From: Icerya purchasi | Taxonomy: Eukaryota; Arthropoda; Insecta; Hemiptera; Monophlebidae | Length of the DNA: 64,000 bases | Reading direction: 5' to 3' | Assembly (NCBI GenBank): GCA_039619475.1 | Contig: CM077116.1 | Coordinates: 204,003,117-204,067,116, forward strand | Shown: piece by piece, positions 46,060 through 58,800 of the stretch | Layout of the letters: every line of letters begins with the position of its first letter | Numbering within the stretch: the stretch's first letter is position 1 | Notes under the pieces: generated by a model | Seen by the model: the letters and a program-made list of their open reading frames with translations, nothing else | Databases searched by the model: none | Told to the model about the DNA's origin: nothing | Position numbers and translations under genes: made by a program

Positions 46060-46560
46060 TGGTGTTAAGTAGTTTAATGGCCTTTATATTTACCAAATCC
46101 ACGAATGGCACATATGCACATCGTCAACCAGTTTTATACTGAGATCAAGATAAGTGTAGTATTATCCTTGGTACGCTGAAACCAACAAGCGTTTGCCACT
46201 GCACGAAGAATGAATAATATTTCGTCGACGTTGGATCGATTGAGGAGTACATCCCCGTAACTGGACTCTGTATGTCTAAATTGGACGTAGGATAGTTTGA
46301 TACAGAAGACGTTTATTACATACATATACTAAGTGGCGATTTTCTACCAATTAACCGGTATATTATAAGCTCGCGTTTTATGCTCGATATGAATCTTTCA
46401 GGTGAGTCGCGAATATTTAATCTAAGATATTTCGTTGACCTAGACTGAGCGGGTATTCGGATGCCGTTAATACTAATCTGGTGCTGTAAGAGTCGACTGA
46501 ATATGTCAATAGAAGTGAGCATAATTACGTACATTTAAGCAAACCGACCACTGTTTCAGA
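46060..46560 (-). pseudogene. Jockey-like LINE relic, C-terminal RT segment
   Basis: Minus-strand frames align with the C-terminal part of the intact jockey frame at 39.7 kb. ISINGIRIP precedes STKYLRLNI (matching VRYLGLHLD), RLIGRKSPLS (matching WLIGRNSVLT) and, in a second frame, NKRLLYQTILRPI followed by TYRVQLRGC (matching TYGVQLWGC). The catalytic motifs are outside the preserved part. Stops and frameshifts (for example in the PIWTY block near 46270) make it dead. It is the same clade as the young insertion but an older copy. Confidence 0.65.
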
Positions 46561-48337
46561 GTCACTTGTTTCGTAACTACTACTTAAGAGTGCCTTCGAA
46601 ATATATCGGTTTCCATAGATTTACTAATTTCGTTTCGAGTTCACCAAATAAACGTCATAGACAGACCGTACATAAAGTAATATATTAGTAAAATCCCGAT
46701 TGTCAATTTATTATTATTTTAATTTTTTTAGTTGAAATCTAAAATTATCAAGTTATTTTTGTTCCTATAATTCGGTAAGAGCTTTGCAGTGTGCTGTACG
46801 GTAGGACAATGTTCTCTATAGCTTGAGAAGTATGGTCGCGCTACATTTCTCATTAATATCTTCGTATTTTACGGCTAGAGGTCTCTTGGTATCTAACATT
46901 TCGTGCAGTTCTTACGGTAACTGTTAATATTATTAATATTTTTCGGTTATTAGAAAAAAGTATTAAAGATGTTATTGTTTTGTTTGCGGTGATTGGTGAG
47001 GCAAATGTCCCATAAAATTTTCATGCCGCTAAACTTGCGAGAATATCTACCAGTCATATAATGGAATTTTCTATCGAAGGAGAAATTTAACCATTTTTTA
47101 TTTTCTTTACCGAACAGTTGCCTATCTTTTTTTCCTATAATTTTTGCTTAACTAATTGATTAATTAAATTTGACAATTTATCAATCAGTTGACCCCAACT
47201 AATCTATTAAACAATCAATTAATATGATTAAACTCTAATTGAAATTAAATCTGATAAATATTTTCCGTTTAAATATATTTATGCAGGAAATAAAATAAGC
47301 GATAGAGTTTTTGCTTTGCGTGTTTTTTTTTTTTTTTTGAGTAAACACATTTTCGGGGTTGTGTTAGAATAAATTTTCCAACGTCATTTTTCTCGGAGCA
47401 ATTTTTTTTTTTTTACCAATAACGAAATGGACTAGTCGATGAAAAGCACATTCAACTACTGCAGGTGAAAACAACTCACTCTAATCGGTAGGGGGAATTT
47501 CGTTTTTCCCGAAAACTTTATTAGGCCGCGTCATTGTCGAAAAGTATCTGTGGCACTCTCGTCTCTCTAGCTTTTTCGTTTTAACTTTTAATTTTTTGTT
47601 CGCATCTTAGTGTAAATATTCGTAAATTAATCACGATTAATAACAACCGGCGGCCCCCAGCATCTTAACTATGTAAATCAATCGCTAACTACTGTTGTAA
47701 TAACTCAGCCGTATTTTAATGCGGACTCGATTTAATCACATCAATTTTTCATTCAGGCGGAGAATATCGGCTGCGAAGGAAATATTTCATCGATTTTAAA
47801 AAATACCGCTGCTAACGGTACGTCAGTTGCTAAATTAGGAAAATGACAAAAAAATCGTTGACGATTAGGTTTTCCTCCGCTCGTTGATACTTTCGGGTCG
47901 TTTTTGTATTAACGAATTCCAAATATTAACGCATCGCGCTGGGCTTGTATAGCGCGGGAAATGTATAATCAAGGCGCATTTATATCATTGAAATTTCTAC
48001 TAAATCATCGGGGATATAAGTAGAAAATTTTAGGGAAATTCTAATGAATGAAACGAAAGTGTTAAGCTTGTTCTAATTTTCTGTTCGTTTTGTTTTTGGT
48101 CCAGACCGGATGGTCTAATAAAACTGAGACGTAAATCATTCGACACCGTTGTTTCATTTTAATTTATATTTATAAATATTTTTGTTTCTTATTACGGAAT
48201 TTGTTTCTATTTTATATTAGGCTAATTCTTCGAGAATGTACATTAGGTTATAGGCAAAAAATCATCGTAAGCAACTTGAAATTATTGCGCTGTTTTGAGT
48301 CACTCTATCTTCAGCTCATTCCGATTTTTGGACATAG

Positions 48338-48392
<55 letters not shown>

Positions 48393-48698
48393 CTACATTA
48401 AAAAGCGCGAAAGAATAGTAGAAATCACGATTAAAACAATATCAGGGAGGAAAAGGAAGCCATGAGAACTCCGAAACATGTTGGCGTGAAATATTAATTT
48501 TAACTGAGATTTCCGCGTATTTTATATTTTAATGAGATGAATTGGGAATTATTGAAAATATGGAAAATAGTAGTTAAATTATACGCAGATGTGGCCTAAA
48601 GTAGTAGAAAATATAAACTGGCTAAAAGGTTAAAAGGAAAAACTAAGCTAAAAAAAAAAAAAAAAAGTAGCAGAAAGAAAAAAACGATTATTGTTTAA
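46561..48698. other. Gene-free AT-rich DNA
   Basis: T-runs near 47323-47338 and 47403-47414, and a long (TA)n microsatellite at about 48340-48389. No gene recognised. Confidence 0.5.
48340..48389. repeat. (TA)n microsatellite
   Basis: About 24 uninterrupted TA units, the longest in the window. Confidence 0.9.
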
Positions 48699-49040
48699 TT
48701 TTTTTTTTGTGGGCGCGCCAGCGGCATTGACTTAACAATAGAAAAACTAAGCTAAAAAACTAAATAGCTAGGCGGTCCGAAATGGACGCAACAAAAGACA
48801 GCACAGTGCGGACACCACAGAAGATGAAGGAAAGGAGAGGATAAAGGAAGAGTTATAGGGAGTAGGGAGACCTAATGACAAGAGCTGACTATATAAAAGG
48901 GAGCGTTCGTTACGATGGCAGGGCACTTGAAGAACATGTGATCAGCATCACATGTACGAGGAGGATTACAATCGTGAAGAGAACAATAAGGAAATACAGA
49001 CAGAGCAAATAGCGAGAAGAGGGGAGGAGAGAATGATTGA
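48699..49040 (-). pseudogene. RNase H-type LINE family, 3' end copy C
   Basis: The T-run at 48699-48708 is the poly(A) tail. The terminal stem-loop follows as GTGGGCGCGCCAGCGGC. Upstream on the minus strand a frame reads CDADHMFFKCPAI (about 48925-48965), the zinc-knuckle-like C-terminal motif shared with copies B and D. Stops interrupt the rest. The 5' limit is not sharp; recognisable similarity ends near 49040. Confidence 0.65.
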
Positions 49041-49494
49041 TCCGGAGACGAATTAAATAAAATTTTATTCGTTTAAGTTAAAGGGAATTTGAAATACAGC
49101 GAAATCACGAAAAAAATAAAAATAAAGGAGATATCAAACATTCGCCTAAGGTGGATAGGAAAATTTTAAAAACCCCAAAAAAAACAAAACACGCTGGAAC
49201 CACGATATGTTCTAATCTTAGCGGAGTCCATTTCCTCTATTTCTTTATATATCAAAATTTAATTCTGTTTTCGTAATTCTTTGATGATGGGTCATTGCCG
49301 TTGGTTGCCCCCCCCCCAAAAAAAACACGGGTAAGAAACGAAAAATAAAATATTATTTATTAATAATAAAGGGAATTTTTATGCGAGGAAACAAAAAAAT
49401 CCGAAAACATAAATTAGGCGACGAAGCTATGAGAAAATTACAAATCAGAAATTTTATGTGTAGCTTTTAATCTTACGCGATATACATATATTTC
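49041..49494. other. Gene-free DNA between LINE copies C and D
   Basis: No gene. A C-run followed by an A-run lies at about 49309-49325. Confidence 0.45.
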
Positions 49495-50303
49495 CATTAT
49501 TTTCATTTCCTCCAATCACATCTCCTCTAAATTCTTGATTATATCTGACTCCATGACCGCCCTTCAATTCATTTGCTCTTGCCTGATCATTCCTGTGATT
49601 TTATCATACTTCGCACATACGCTCACTTATCCACGTTCTCTCTTCCCTTCATTCCATTCAAATTGACCCTAGTCATTCGGGCATCTTCGGTAATGAAGCG
49701 GCGGACTAACTTAGCTCAGGTTGCTGCCTATTCTCACTTCTTCTTTAAAAAAGTCCCATTGTCTAATCTCCTTCCACTGTGAAAAGGTTTTCATCTCAAA
49801 TACATTTCCTCTTTCTTTAACAATTATTCTTTTTATCTGCCTATTCAACCTAGTGTGTTAACCGATATGGTTATCTTGGTTTCCTTCACTTCGTCGTTCT
49901 GTCGTTGTTTCCGTTATTCATCTGCGCTGCACTTAAGCCATACTTTTTTATCTTCCTCCCGTTTTCGTTTTTCGTTGGTCACCTCTCCATATTGTCCTCT
50001 CCACTCAAACGAAGAGCATTTTTGCGATGCTGATCATGTGTTTATTAAGTATTCATCACTTTCTGCTGAGTGTTTTGCTTTCTGTTCCATTTTATTGATA
50101 CTCGGTCTTCCTATTCCATATTGCGCCTCTTATGTCCTATCTATTCCCTCTCTACACATTACCCACATTATATTGATTACTTTCTCCTACAACATTTGAT
50201 ATTATATGAAGATATAATTGATTCCTTCCTATTCTAATTGTTTCTGGGTAAAGGTCCCCCTGGTTGACAGGCCTCACAAAAAAAAAAAAAAAAAAAAAAA
50301 AAA
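49495..50303 (+). pseudogene. RNase H-type LINE family, copy D (RNase H domain to poly(A))
   Basis: The plus strand retains part of a ribonuclease H domain, which in these LINEs removes the RNA template. IISDSMTALQFI (about 49545) carries the third-motif Asp. In another frame PSHSGIFGNEAAD (about 49667-49705) carries the His and Asn-Glu-Ala-Ala-Asp motif and is followed by a stop. The C-terminal zinc-knuckle-like CDADHVFIK follows at about 50022. The 3' stem-loop GGGTAAAGGTCCCCCTGG and a 26-base A tail (50278-50303) close the element. Frameshifts and stops make it inactive. It is the longest copy of this family and lies head-to-head with copy C. Confidence 0.75.
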
Positions 50304-52444
50304 TCGATATGCGAGGAATTATTAATTAGATAAATTATGTAAACGTACGAATGAATAAGATGTGTATGGGGACAACCTAATTTTCATCCTGTCTTTTTGT
50401 TTTTGGAACTTGTGAAAGACCGACAATTTAGTTATTAACTCAGTGTACGGCTAATCAAAGAAAAGAACGGTATCTGTGATATTTGGTTTTGTAATTCGAA
50501 ACATCAACTGTGATTCAACTATTGCGGCTCTTTGGGGGAAAAGCGGTCAATTAAGAAACTCTACATGTATCATCGAGCTTATTTCTAGACGCTGCTGCTC
50601 TATTTTTACCGGTTTATTTCGCTGCTTCGTCGCTCGCTTAAGTATTTTCACAACTCTCGCCAGAGCTTTCGGTAATTCCAGGTGGCAGTTTTATTTTCGA
50701 TCGAACGAAGAAGTGTGTAAATTCGCAAGCGTTGGGCGACGTAGACGTGAGAAGTTTGCGAGCAGTAAAAACCTCTTAACGAGTATTATATTTTCGTCGT
50801 GAGGGAGAATAGCATTTGTTGTTTGGTCGGATAGAAGAGCGCGTAGGCTTTTTTGTTTCGTTCTGGAGTAGGCAGAGTTTTTTCCGTGCCTGCTCTTTCT
50901 TTATTACTATAATGGTGGCGACTCGACTATTTTCCGCTGCAAGCGTCGGCGAATTGTGCAAAACACACATTTACAGAAATTTTGAATAATTAATGTTTCG
51001 GGGGAGATTTTTCCCGCATGTGCGAACTAGGCCGATATTTTTGTTGCTCCTGTTAAGTTGCGAGCTCCGAGAGCTCTCTGCCCATTTGGCGGCCCCATTA
51101 CGCTATCCGTAATTTTCCCGAGTTTCACCTTTTCCACGTTGGCATCGCGCTTCATTGTTAGCAAGGAGGACGACACGAGAAAACCGTTGCTCATTTCATC
51201 TCGATGCCTACACACCTTCCTGACGTAGCCTACTAATTTTGTTCCGGACGTTTATCATGTAACGCGCGCTCAACATTCTTGCTACTAACGCGTGCGGTCT
51301 CTAATAATAGTAATGACTTTTGTTTTCAGCTAGACGTTTTTCCACTCGGACCTTTTAACCAAAGCCACGCTAACAGCACCCGCCACCGCTCCGAACTAAT
51401 GCCGGCATGGCAAGTTGTTATTGTTATTGATGCCATTTCAAACGCTTATCTAAATCGAGGTCTGTTCTTCAAACATTTGCTCACCATTTGTCTCGTCTGA
51501 TGAGCTCCCGACGAAAATTTCCCTAAAACGCATTATCACGCTTCTACTAGTTGGCGCATTGGCGCGTCACTTTTCTTTGTAGTCTACTTTTCTCCTACGT
51601 ATCGCCACCTCGACGCTACGCGATTCCTACATTTTCTTAGCTGTTTCATATGAATTATACCTTTTTTTTTTTGTTTTTTTTCTAATATTTCCAAAAATTT
51701 TTCTCAAGTTCTAACTATTCCCCGAAACGTTGCTTTTCATAGAAGACATAATTTGGAAAAGTCGAGTTTTCACGTTTAACGCGTATGAATGACTTTACGA
51801 AAAGTTAAAATTACACACGTATAAAATAACAAGACTTAAACATAAGCTGATTATTTAATCGTGGTTAATTTAAAAAAAAACAAAAAAAAGTATTTGTCCA
51901 ATGCGTTAGACTTTTTTTCTCGTAATTTTTCAATGAATATTTGACTGTTACGTCCTGTATAGAGTGTTGTATTTCGAATAGCTTTCAAAAGTCAAAAATT
52001 CAATCATCACTATCCGGTAAACCAAAAATTTTAATGATTGATGAAATTCCTTAAAATGCTGCGATATACCGAGTGGTTTTCTCACGATTTCGTAAGACGT
52101 GTAAATAAGTCGTTCAATTAATAATTGCAAATTTCACTCTTATAGGATGTCAAACCAACGTGTGTATACTTACTACATTAATTAATTAAAAACCTCACTT
52201 TTTTCCAAAACAAAACAAAAACGCCCCGATAGTCATCCCCGAAACAGGTTGCTAATTGAAGTCTAGCGTTCAATACTTATCTGGTGCAATGAAATTATTA
52301 AACTGGAATAAAATTAAAATTTTATGAAACGTTAACAGTAAATTACAGTTGGATTTCATAACGTTTTCGAAGCAGCTAATAAGAAAAACATATCGCAACA
52401 AGTTTTATAAATTTGAATGAAAACGAAATTTCATAGAGAGTTCA
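50304..52444. other. Gene-free DNA, GC-richer in part
   Basis: A relatively GC-rich, homopolymer-poor stretch at about 50500-51640 could be another regulatory-type island; its open frames overlap on both strands and match nothing. The rest is AT-rich. Confidence 0.35.
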
Positions 52445-53050
52445 TGGGAAATATGTGGATTCATCAGCATCATTTGGTCGAGTACCCCAGAGGGATGTTG
52501 TGATCATGGAGACGCTGATTTAACTATTTTCTGCCATTATTCGGACATCTGTAAGCTCAGACCAGTTGCATCCTGTATCACACTGGTCCAGCGTGCTAGT
52601 GGTCGACCTCCTATTGATCTCTTGCTTTCCACTTTCGCCTGTATCAACCAGAGCTATAAAACATGTCCAAAAAATTTCATCTTACGGGTGAGTACAACGC
52701 GCTGGATAATCGCTGTGCAGCCCCGATTTCTTGTATTATAGATGTATTAGCTCTTTTTGCTGTCCGGGGTATTCTAAGAACCCTTCGCCAACGCCACATC
52801 TGGAAACGTATCTATTTTTCAGTGTCCAAGTTTCTACTGCGTATAGTAAGATCGAGAAATCGCCTTTGTGGTGTTTTTTTTTTGTTAAAGAAACTATCTT
52901 TCCTTATCTTACTCAGCCTTAGCGCCACGGACACTTTGTATGCGACGATTCACTTCCGCTTCTGAGCAACAACCACTTTCTATCAGAGATCCACGAAGCT
53001 ATCTATCGGTTTCATATCCGGAAACCGTTCTCTCATTTAATGGTATTGTG
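52445..53050 (-). pseudogene. BovB/RTE-like LINE relic, C-terminal RT segment
   Basis: Successive minus-strand frames retain the end of an RTE-type polyprotein. GSLIESGCCSEAEVNRRIQS lies near 53000-52940, then LYAVETWTLK (about 52850). MWRWRRVLRIPRTAKRANTS is next (about 52790), followed by IQEIGAAQRL (about 52735). After a frameshift come KMKFFGHV and RSIGGRPLARWTSVIQDATG (about 52600), ending in the basic C-terminus. The catalytic RT domain is gone. An A-run inside (complement of the T-run near 52879) and several stops confirm decay. The motif order is that of BovB-type elements. Confidence 0.7.
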
Positions 53051-54235
53051 TTCCCTCTGTCTAATTTTTGTTTTGGTTTGGTTTACACTCAGGGCATATG
53101 AACTGCTAATATCCACTAACTTTTTCAGCTATTGTTTGTTGTTCTAATTATTTCTTAGAAAATGTTAACATTCTCCTTTGCTACATAAGATGATGCTATA
53201 ACAGTTGACTGCAGCTATTTCTGAGTGTTTTATTAAATTTTCGGTATATGTAATTTTTCCACATCGCCATTTATAAAGTTCACCGCGTTTGCCATTAATT
53301 TTTCTCCCACTTTATACTACACACAATTTCAAAATGCACCCATTCATACATATATGTTATATATATATATATATATATATATAGTATATTCAATTTTTAA
53401 TATCTGCAAAAAAATCATTTTCACAATGTTTTTAGTTATAGCGCTCAGCAATTTGCATCAGCCACTGCATAGATTAACGGCTTTTATATTGCTTAAGCAT
53501 TAATGTGAGGTGCAAAAAATGATATGAAGAGAACAAGTATGCAATTTAATGTAAATATACATAGACAGGTGGTTTCCAGAATTAAATGAGAATGAAAGCA
53601 GTTTTAATGGTGAGATTGTAAAGTCTGCAACGTGTAAGAGAAGCTTCGTATTAAGAAATGCTTCGGTAACGAAAGCGCAATTCTTAAATAAAAGTGGTAT
53701 AATAACGTGTCAATTGAAGCAGTTAAAATAAGTAACGAGAGAACATTACGCTTCAGGCGGGTGACCTTTATAGTTCATTTTTTAAAGTTCATTTTTGACG
53801 TTTCCTTTTTCAGTAACGTGCCTAGTTCACCCATTAAAAGGAGAACTATTTTTCTTATTTATGAGACAAACAAAAGAACACATTAGGCACTGCTGATTTG
53901 TAGAAGACATTTCTTTTCGTACGGCGATTATTGAAAAACATCCGCTACCGTTTTACGATTTCCGGACGACGCACCTTGCTTGTCTAATTTGCGAACTATA
54001 TTAATTAATGAAACTAGCGATTAACGGCATTGCGATTTTTCCCCAGCTAATTATGTAACACAACTGTAGAAGATTCATGTTACGATAACGTCACCGATAT
54101 TTCCTTATCTAGAAATTTTACTGGAACTAAAAAACTTTTACTTTATTTTGCACCTTTTTTTACGATAAAATCCTTTTCTTATCCCATCTGTGTATTTTAA
54201 AATAATTACAAATCGAATTAGGTCTTAGTTAGTTG
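53051..54235. other. Gene-free AT-rich DNA
   Basis: (TA)n at about 53356-53384; otherwise nothing recognised. Confidence 0.45.
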
Positions 54236-54309
54236 TCTCTTCTTCCCATTGTGTCTGGGCAATGGTCCATAGTTGATGCGCCCAAAAAAAAAAAAAAAAA
54301 AAAAAAAAA
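54236..54309 (+). mobile_element. RNase H-type LINE family, 3' end copy E
   Basis: The terminal stem-loop TGGGCAATGGTCCATAGTTG, closing with GCGCCCA, followed by a 26-base A tail (54284-54309). The outer TGGGC and GCCCA can pair. No coding remnant of the family is clear directly upstream, so the copy is strongly truncated or decayed. Confidence 0.55.
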
Positions 54310-55079
54310 TAAAATAAATAATTACAAAAGGTATGTAATATTCTAAATATAAAAAAAGAAAAATTATAATCCTCAAAATTCAATATTTCGCGGCGAATGG
54401 CACCGACTTTTTTATTTTATATATATTTATTATATATAGCGTGTGCGACACGCCAAGGTGATAGACTTATCGTCGGATTCCCAATAATCGATACATATTA
54501 ATATTCATTTAATAAACGTTATAAATTTAATTTCTCTGTCTTCTCATCATTTATCTACAGTTAGATGTATACTCATATGCTTGCTATTTACATAACTTAT
54601 GCGTGTATTTCTCTATATCTAAATTTCTGTACACATTTATATTTATATAACTTAAATATTTATACATACATTCATGTACTATCTCGTACGTAACGCATTA
54701 TAGTACATATAATTCGTTATTGTTTTAATCATGTCTATTACAGTATTATTTTGCTCTACTAAGCTACTTTTATAGGGACATTTCTTATTAGGTAATTTTA
54801 TTAAAATTTCTCCAGCAAGACATTCCGATTTCAATGCCGCTCATCATAACACTCATAATGAGACGTGCACAAATACGACCGTTTAAGGTTTTTTCAAACA
54901 TTAGGAGATCCATTTTGCATTTCCTAACATCCGCATTCGACATTAACGAATTATAGTCCATTCTCACGAAGTCTTCCGGCCCCGCTTCGGGTCTTGCTGG
55001 TATGCCCTTACACTTAAAAATCGGTTTAATGAATCTCTTTCGTACCCTTTTCAATACATTCAGTTTGTTTCCTTTCAAA
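54310..55079. other. Gene-free AT-rich DNA
   Basis: No clear gene. A 96-codon minus frame at 54788-55078 is not recognised. The last 150 bases may already belong to the RT relic that follows. Confidence 0.35.
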
Positions 55080-55765
55080 GGAGTGGATTCCCCTCTTTCT
55101 TGGCTTTACTTCTATCTACATGCTTTTCCCCATCATTGTGCGAATGCTCAACAAGACCTCAGTGCTTCGAGCACATTTCCTCCCAATATGTTCGGCTATC
55201 ATCTTTAGGTCTTGTTGATTGCGATAGTTTTATAATCCTCTCATTCATGTATCATTAATAAACAATACGCTTTAGCCACTTTTACGGACGTTTTCAACTC
55301 CTTCGATAGTGTACGCCTTCCTACTTTCCGATCATCATTCCAATGCAATTCACTTTACTGACTTTTCTATTAATTTTTTCTTCGATCCAGTCTACAGGAA
55401 TTGTCTTTCGCGATCTTCTTTATAAGGTCCCCGCCTTGGTTTTACTCTTTTCAATATCTATACCATTTCTACCGCCGTTTTTCTATCCATGAACCCTTAC
55501 TTTCGTTTTTTTTTCTTACGACTTACTACTTTTTTTCTTGACACAGAATGCTGTGGATGCGACTGAGAAAATCAATTTGTCTTTGATTTTGTTAGAACGA
55601 TCGCTTTTTCCTCATTACATCCTATTTCCCTTCAAAATCTTGTATTCTTTTTCCCCCCTTGACTGTATAATTCAGCAATAGTTTTCATATATCTTTAAAC
55701 TGCGTTTCAATCCCTCGCAAAGATTACTTCTTAACAGTCGTTTATTATCAAAAATTATGCTTTTT
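55080..55765 (+). pseudogene. RNase H-group LINE reverse-transcriptase relic
   Basis: Plus-strand frames keep RT motifs in order. STFPPNMFGY (about 55180) matches the 'LPPNMFGFR' entry motif. FTDVFNSFDSVRLPTF (about 55280) is the first catalytic Asp region. GPRLGFTLFNIYT-like sequence (about 55430) corresponds to PQGSVLSPLLFNIY. A DLLLFFL segment (about 55525) replaces the YADD region and FSPLTV (about 55655) matches the downstream FSP block. Frameshifts, stops and a missing Asp-Asp pair show it is dead. The FSP block and 'LPPNMFG' opening are typical of I-group LINEs with RNase H, so it may belong to the family of copies A to E; that link is inferred. Confidence 0.5.
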
Positions 55766-55767
55766 CT

Positions 55768-55768
<1 letters not shown>

Positions 55769-55801
<33 letters not shown>
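55769..55801. repeat. (AAT)n microsatellite
   Basis: About ten AAT units directly after the RT relic. Confidence 0.9.
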
Positions 55802-55802
<1 letters not shown>

Positions 55803-58800
55803 GGAAAAAAACATTTATCAATAACATAGTACGGAGAATATGAATTTTTTAAGAAGGCTTAATATTCACATTTATCGGTGATCCATGAAAGACAATTTTA
55901 GTTCTACTTTTATTATTTTAAAAATTAGCTTAAAAGTATACAACTTTAACCGAGATATATACATACATCGGTAAACGTTTTCTATTCGGTACATTCCGAT
56001 TGTAAATCGCGCTTCGACGATTTTCACTCGATGTAAACTAACGTTAATAAAGTCACTTCATTGTCCCTGTAATTTTAAAATTTCGAAGGTTCACAGTGAT
56101 TACTTAATGTCAGTACTTACCAAGACCGATATATCGAACTACCACTGACCGATGTTTCCATGGTAATTAACATTGACGATATTTTAGGTTTCCTGTCTGG
56201 GGCTGTATTACCTAGTTAGATTTTTTTTTTTTTTTTGTCCAATTCAACGATAAACAAATAAACTTTCGGTTGCGCGACATAAAATAAATATATTTAAAGA
56301 AAAAAAAAGGAAAACATCGATGATATTATGAGTGTTAATGGCGTTTGTTATACTAATAAAAATTTCTCTTCAGAATTACCTTCTTTTTTTTTTTTTTTTT
56401 TAACGTTTATTTCAATGACTATTAATTGTTTATTTTCACAGGTACTGCGGAGCATACTTTCGAAGAAATAAAAAATCATTAAATTCGCTCCGCGTGGCAA
56501 ACATAATAAAAGCTTCTCCCTTTTTTTTTTTTTTTTTTGAAGTCGGTGTGTAAAAGTAAACAAAAAAAAAACTCGGAATATCGTAATTATTAAAATACGC
56601 GCGTAATTAATTTTTTTAAATTTTATTTATTATTATTTAACGACGCTCGACAACTTGGTCATTTACGTCATCACTGTTTAAGCTATATATAGGTTTTTAT
56701 AAATATTGCATGATTTCACGAAGTAACTAAGGTGATAATATCATTCGCATTATCGGCTAATATATGTATAATTAATGTTTAAATTATCATCGATTAATTA
56801 CGTAAAAATAGGAAAAATTCGTCGACCAGTTTCGGTTTCACTAAAAATGATGACATTGTCAAAACGAAAAATTATATTTGTTTAATATTTATAAAAATTA
56901 ACAATGTAAGCCAAAATATAAGAATAAAACACGGACACAATTGTGATTATCTATAGTCGTAGTGACGGATTAACTTCGAACATAGCGGACATTTTATTTT
57001 CATTTTATTCAAACGCATTTTACAAAATTTCGAATTTTCAAAAAAAATGTTGAATAATATCAGAGAGCCTCAGAGCGTCATTTATTAGTTGTAATATTGC
57101 AAAAAACTACATCTTATTAGAAATGGGGTTACCGAAAGAGGAGGAGAACTGACGGTCGAGATTTATTTTTATATCGGGCGGTCGAAAAATCGATGAGCAA
57201 TCGAGACGAAACGACTACAATTTCCAGACAGCCGAAGCTGACACCGAGATACCGGGATTACTGGAGAAACATAGAAATTCGAGAAATTAATATTAAACGC
57301 AGAACGAACGAACGAACGAACGATCGGAATAAAACTAGTAGTGGCTATTTAAAATTCCGGCCGAGTATGGCGTATAAATTTAAATCGGCGCGCGTTGTTG
57401 CTGCTGCCACTGCTGCTAGTGCCGTTAGTGAGCTCCGGAAGAGGGATGAAGTCGCAAAAAACTTTTTAGCAGCAGTTAAGTTCGTCTCGTAGCGAAGTAC
57501 GCTAACTAAATCAAAATCGAGTCTCGCTGAAAGAAACAACTCTTCTGCTACTTAAAGTAAATCAGTTCGCCAAATTCCAACAAATGTTCTATGCACACGG
57601 CGTATAATAGCCCCGGCACCGAGCAACCTAGAACGTTATAAGAAGAGTAGGGGCGCGAAAGAGCCGGGGCGCTGGGGTTAAAGCGGAGACGGTAAAAAAG
57701 GGATGGTTCCCGGGATAGATAAGCTTCAGAGGGAAAATCGAGGATTGGTTGTTATTACTGAACCGCATCCGATATCCGTCAATCTATAAAGAAAACTCTC
57801 TCACTGTCACATTATACTACTTTTTCATTGCTTCCTCGCCGCCCGTTCCTAATTCCCGTGTCCCTCGAAGGGATTCCAGTTCCTCACCTGTTTCCAGATA
57901 ATAAATTGCCCTTTTCAGTTACCGAGAAAAATTCAGTCTAGTGGTTTCCCTTTCAATTAGTCTCTTTACACTACCCCGCTACTTGTGCGCCAACGCGACG
58001 ACGACACTAATACTACCGCCGACAAATCTACTATCATCGTTACCGATGTTCGCCGATCTACACACATCTACATGTAACCGCTGCACGCCGCCTTTTGGCT
58101 TATTATTATGTATACAACCACGACATCTTAACCGCTCCGCTCCATTCTGCTACTTTTTAGTCCGTCGCATCGTGCACATTGAAAAAATACTTCCATTTCT
58201 GGCCTAATAGTCTTTCTATTTTTCTCATTCTCCTCCACAGCCGGCTCCTTGCAAGCTAACAAATCGCCCGCTTCTCCCCCACATCAATTTCCTTCATTTC
58301 GTTCCCGTTTGCCCGACCATTTGCGGCCCGGAACTCGCTTTCATCATTCATTCGCGTCTATTTTTTACCCGCGGGTCTCGATGTCGGTAAAATTCCATTC
58401 TAATCTCCATCATGGTTGAACACTTCCTTTCTTCGTCAACCGTAATTCATACATGCAAGTAAACGCGCGCGCAAAAATAAAAAGCGAAAAAACACCGAAA
58501 ATAATCACGAGCATACGGTATAACTTTCAGCGACTACACGTAACGCCGAGAAAAGCGTTCGGATTTAATTGTTTGTGTTTCTAGACAAATTTTCATGGTC
58601 CGTGTGCTTTACGTGTCCTCTCTCTGTCCCGCCCTCTCTCTCTCTCGCTCTCTGCGGTCTCCTTTGAATGTACGAGCATTTAAGTATAATTGTCGCTTCA
58701 GCTTGCTTATTGTTAAACAGAAGCTGCTAGCAGCAACTCGAATTTGTTTTCCGAATATTCGCATCGCGAACACCAACATCGCTAACAAAGTTCCGCAACA

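Noticed and set aside
57193..57492. 99-codon plus frame with Arg/Asn/Thr-rich and Ala-rich parts
   Set aside because: The ACGA repeat generates part of it, an opposite-strand frame overlaps the Ala-rich part, and no family is recognisable.
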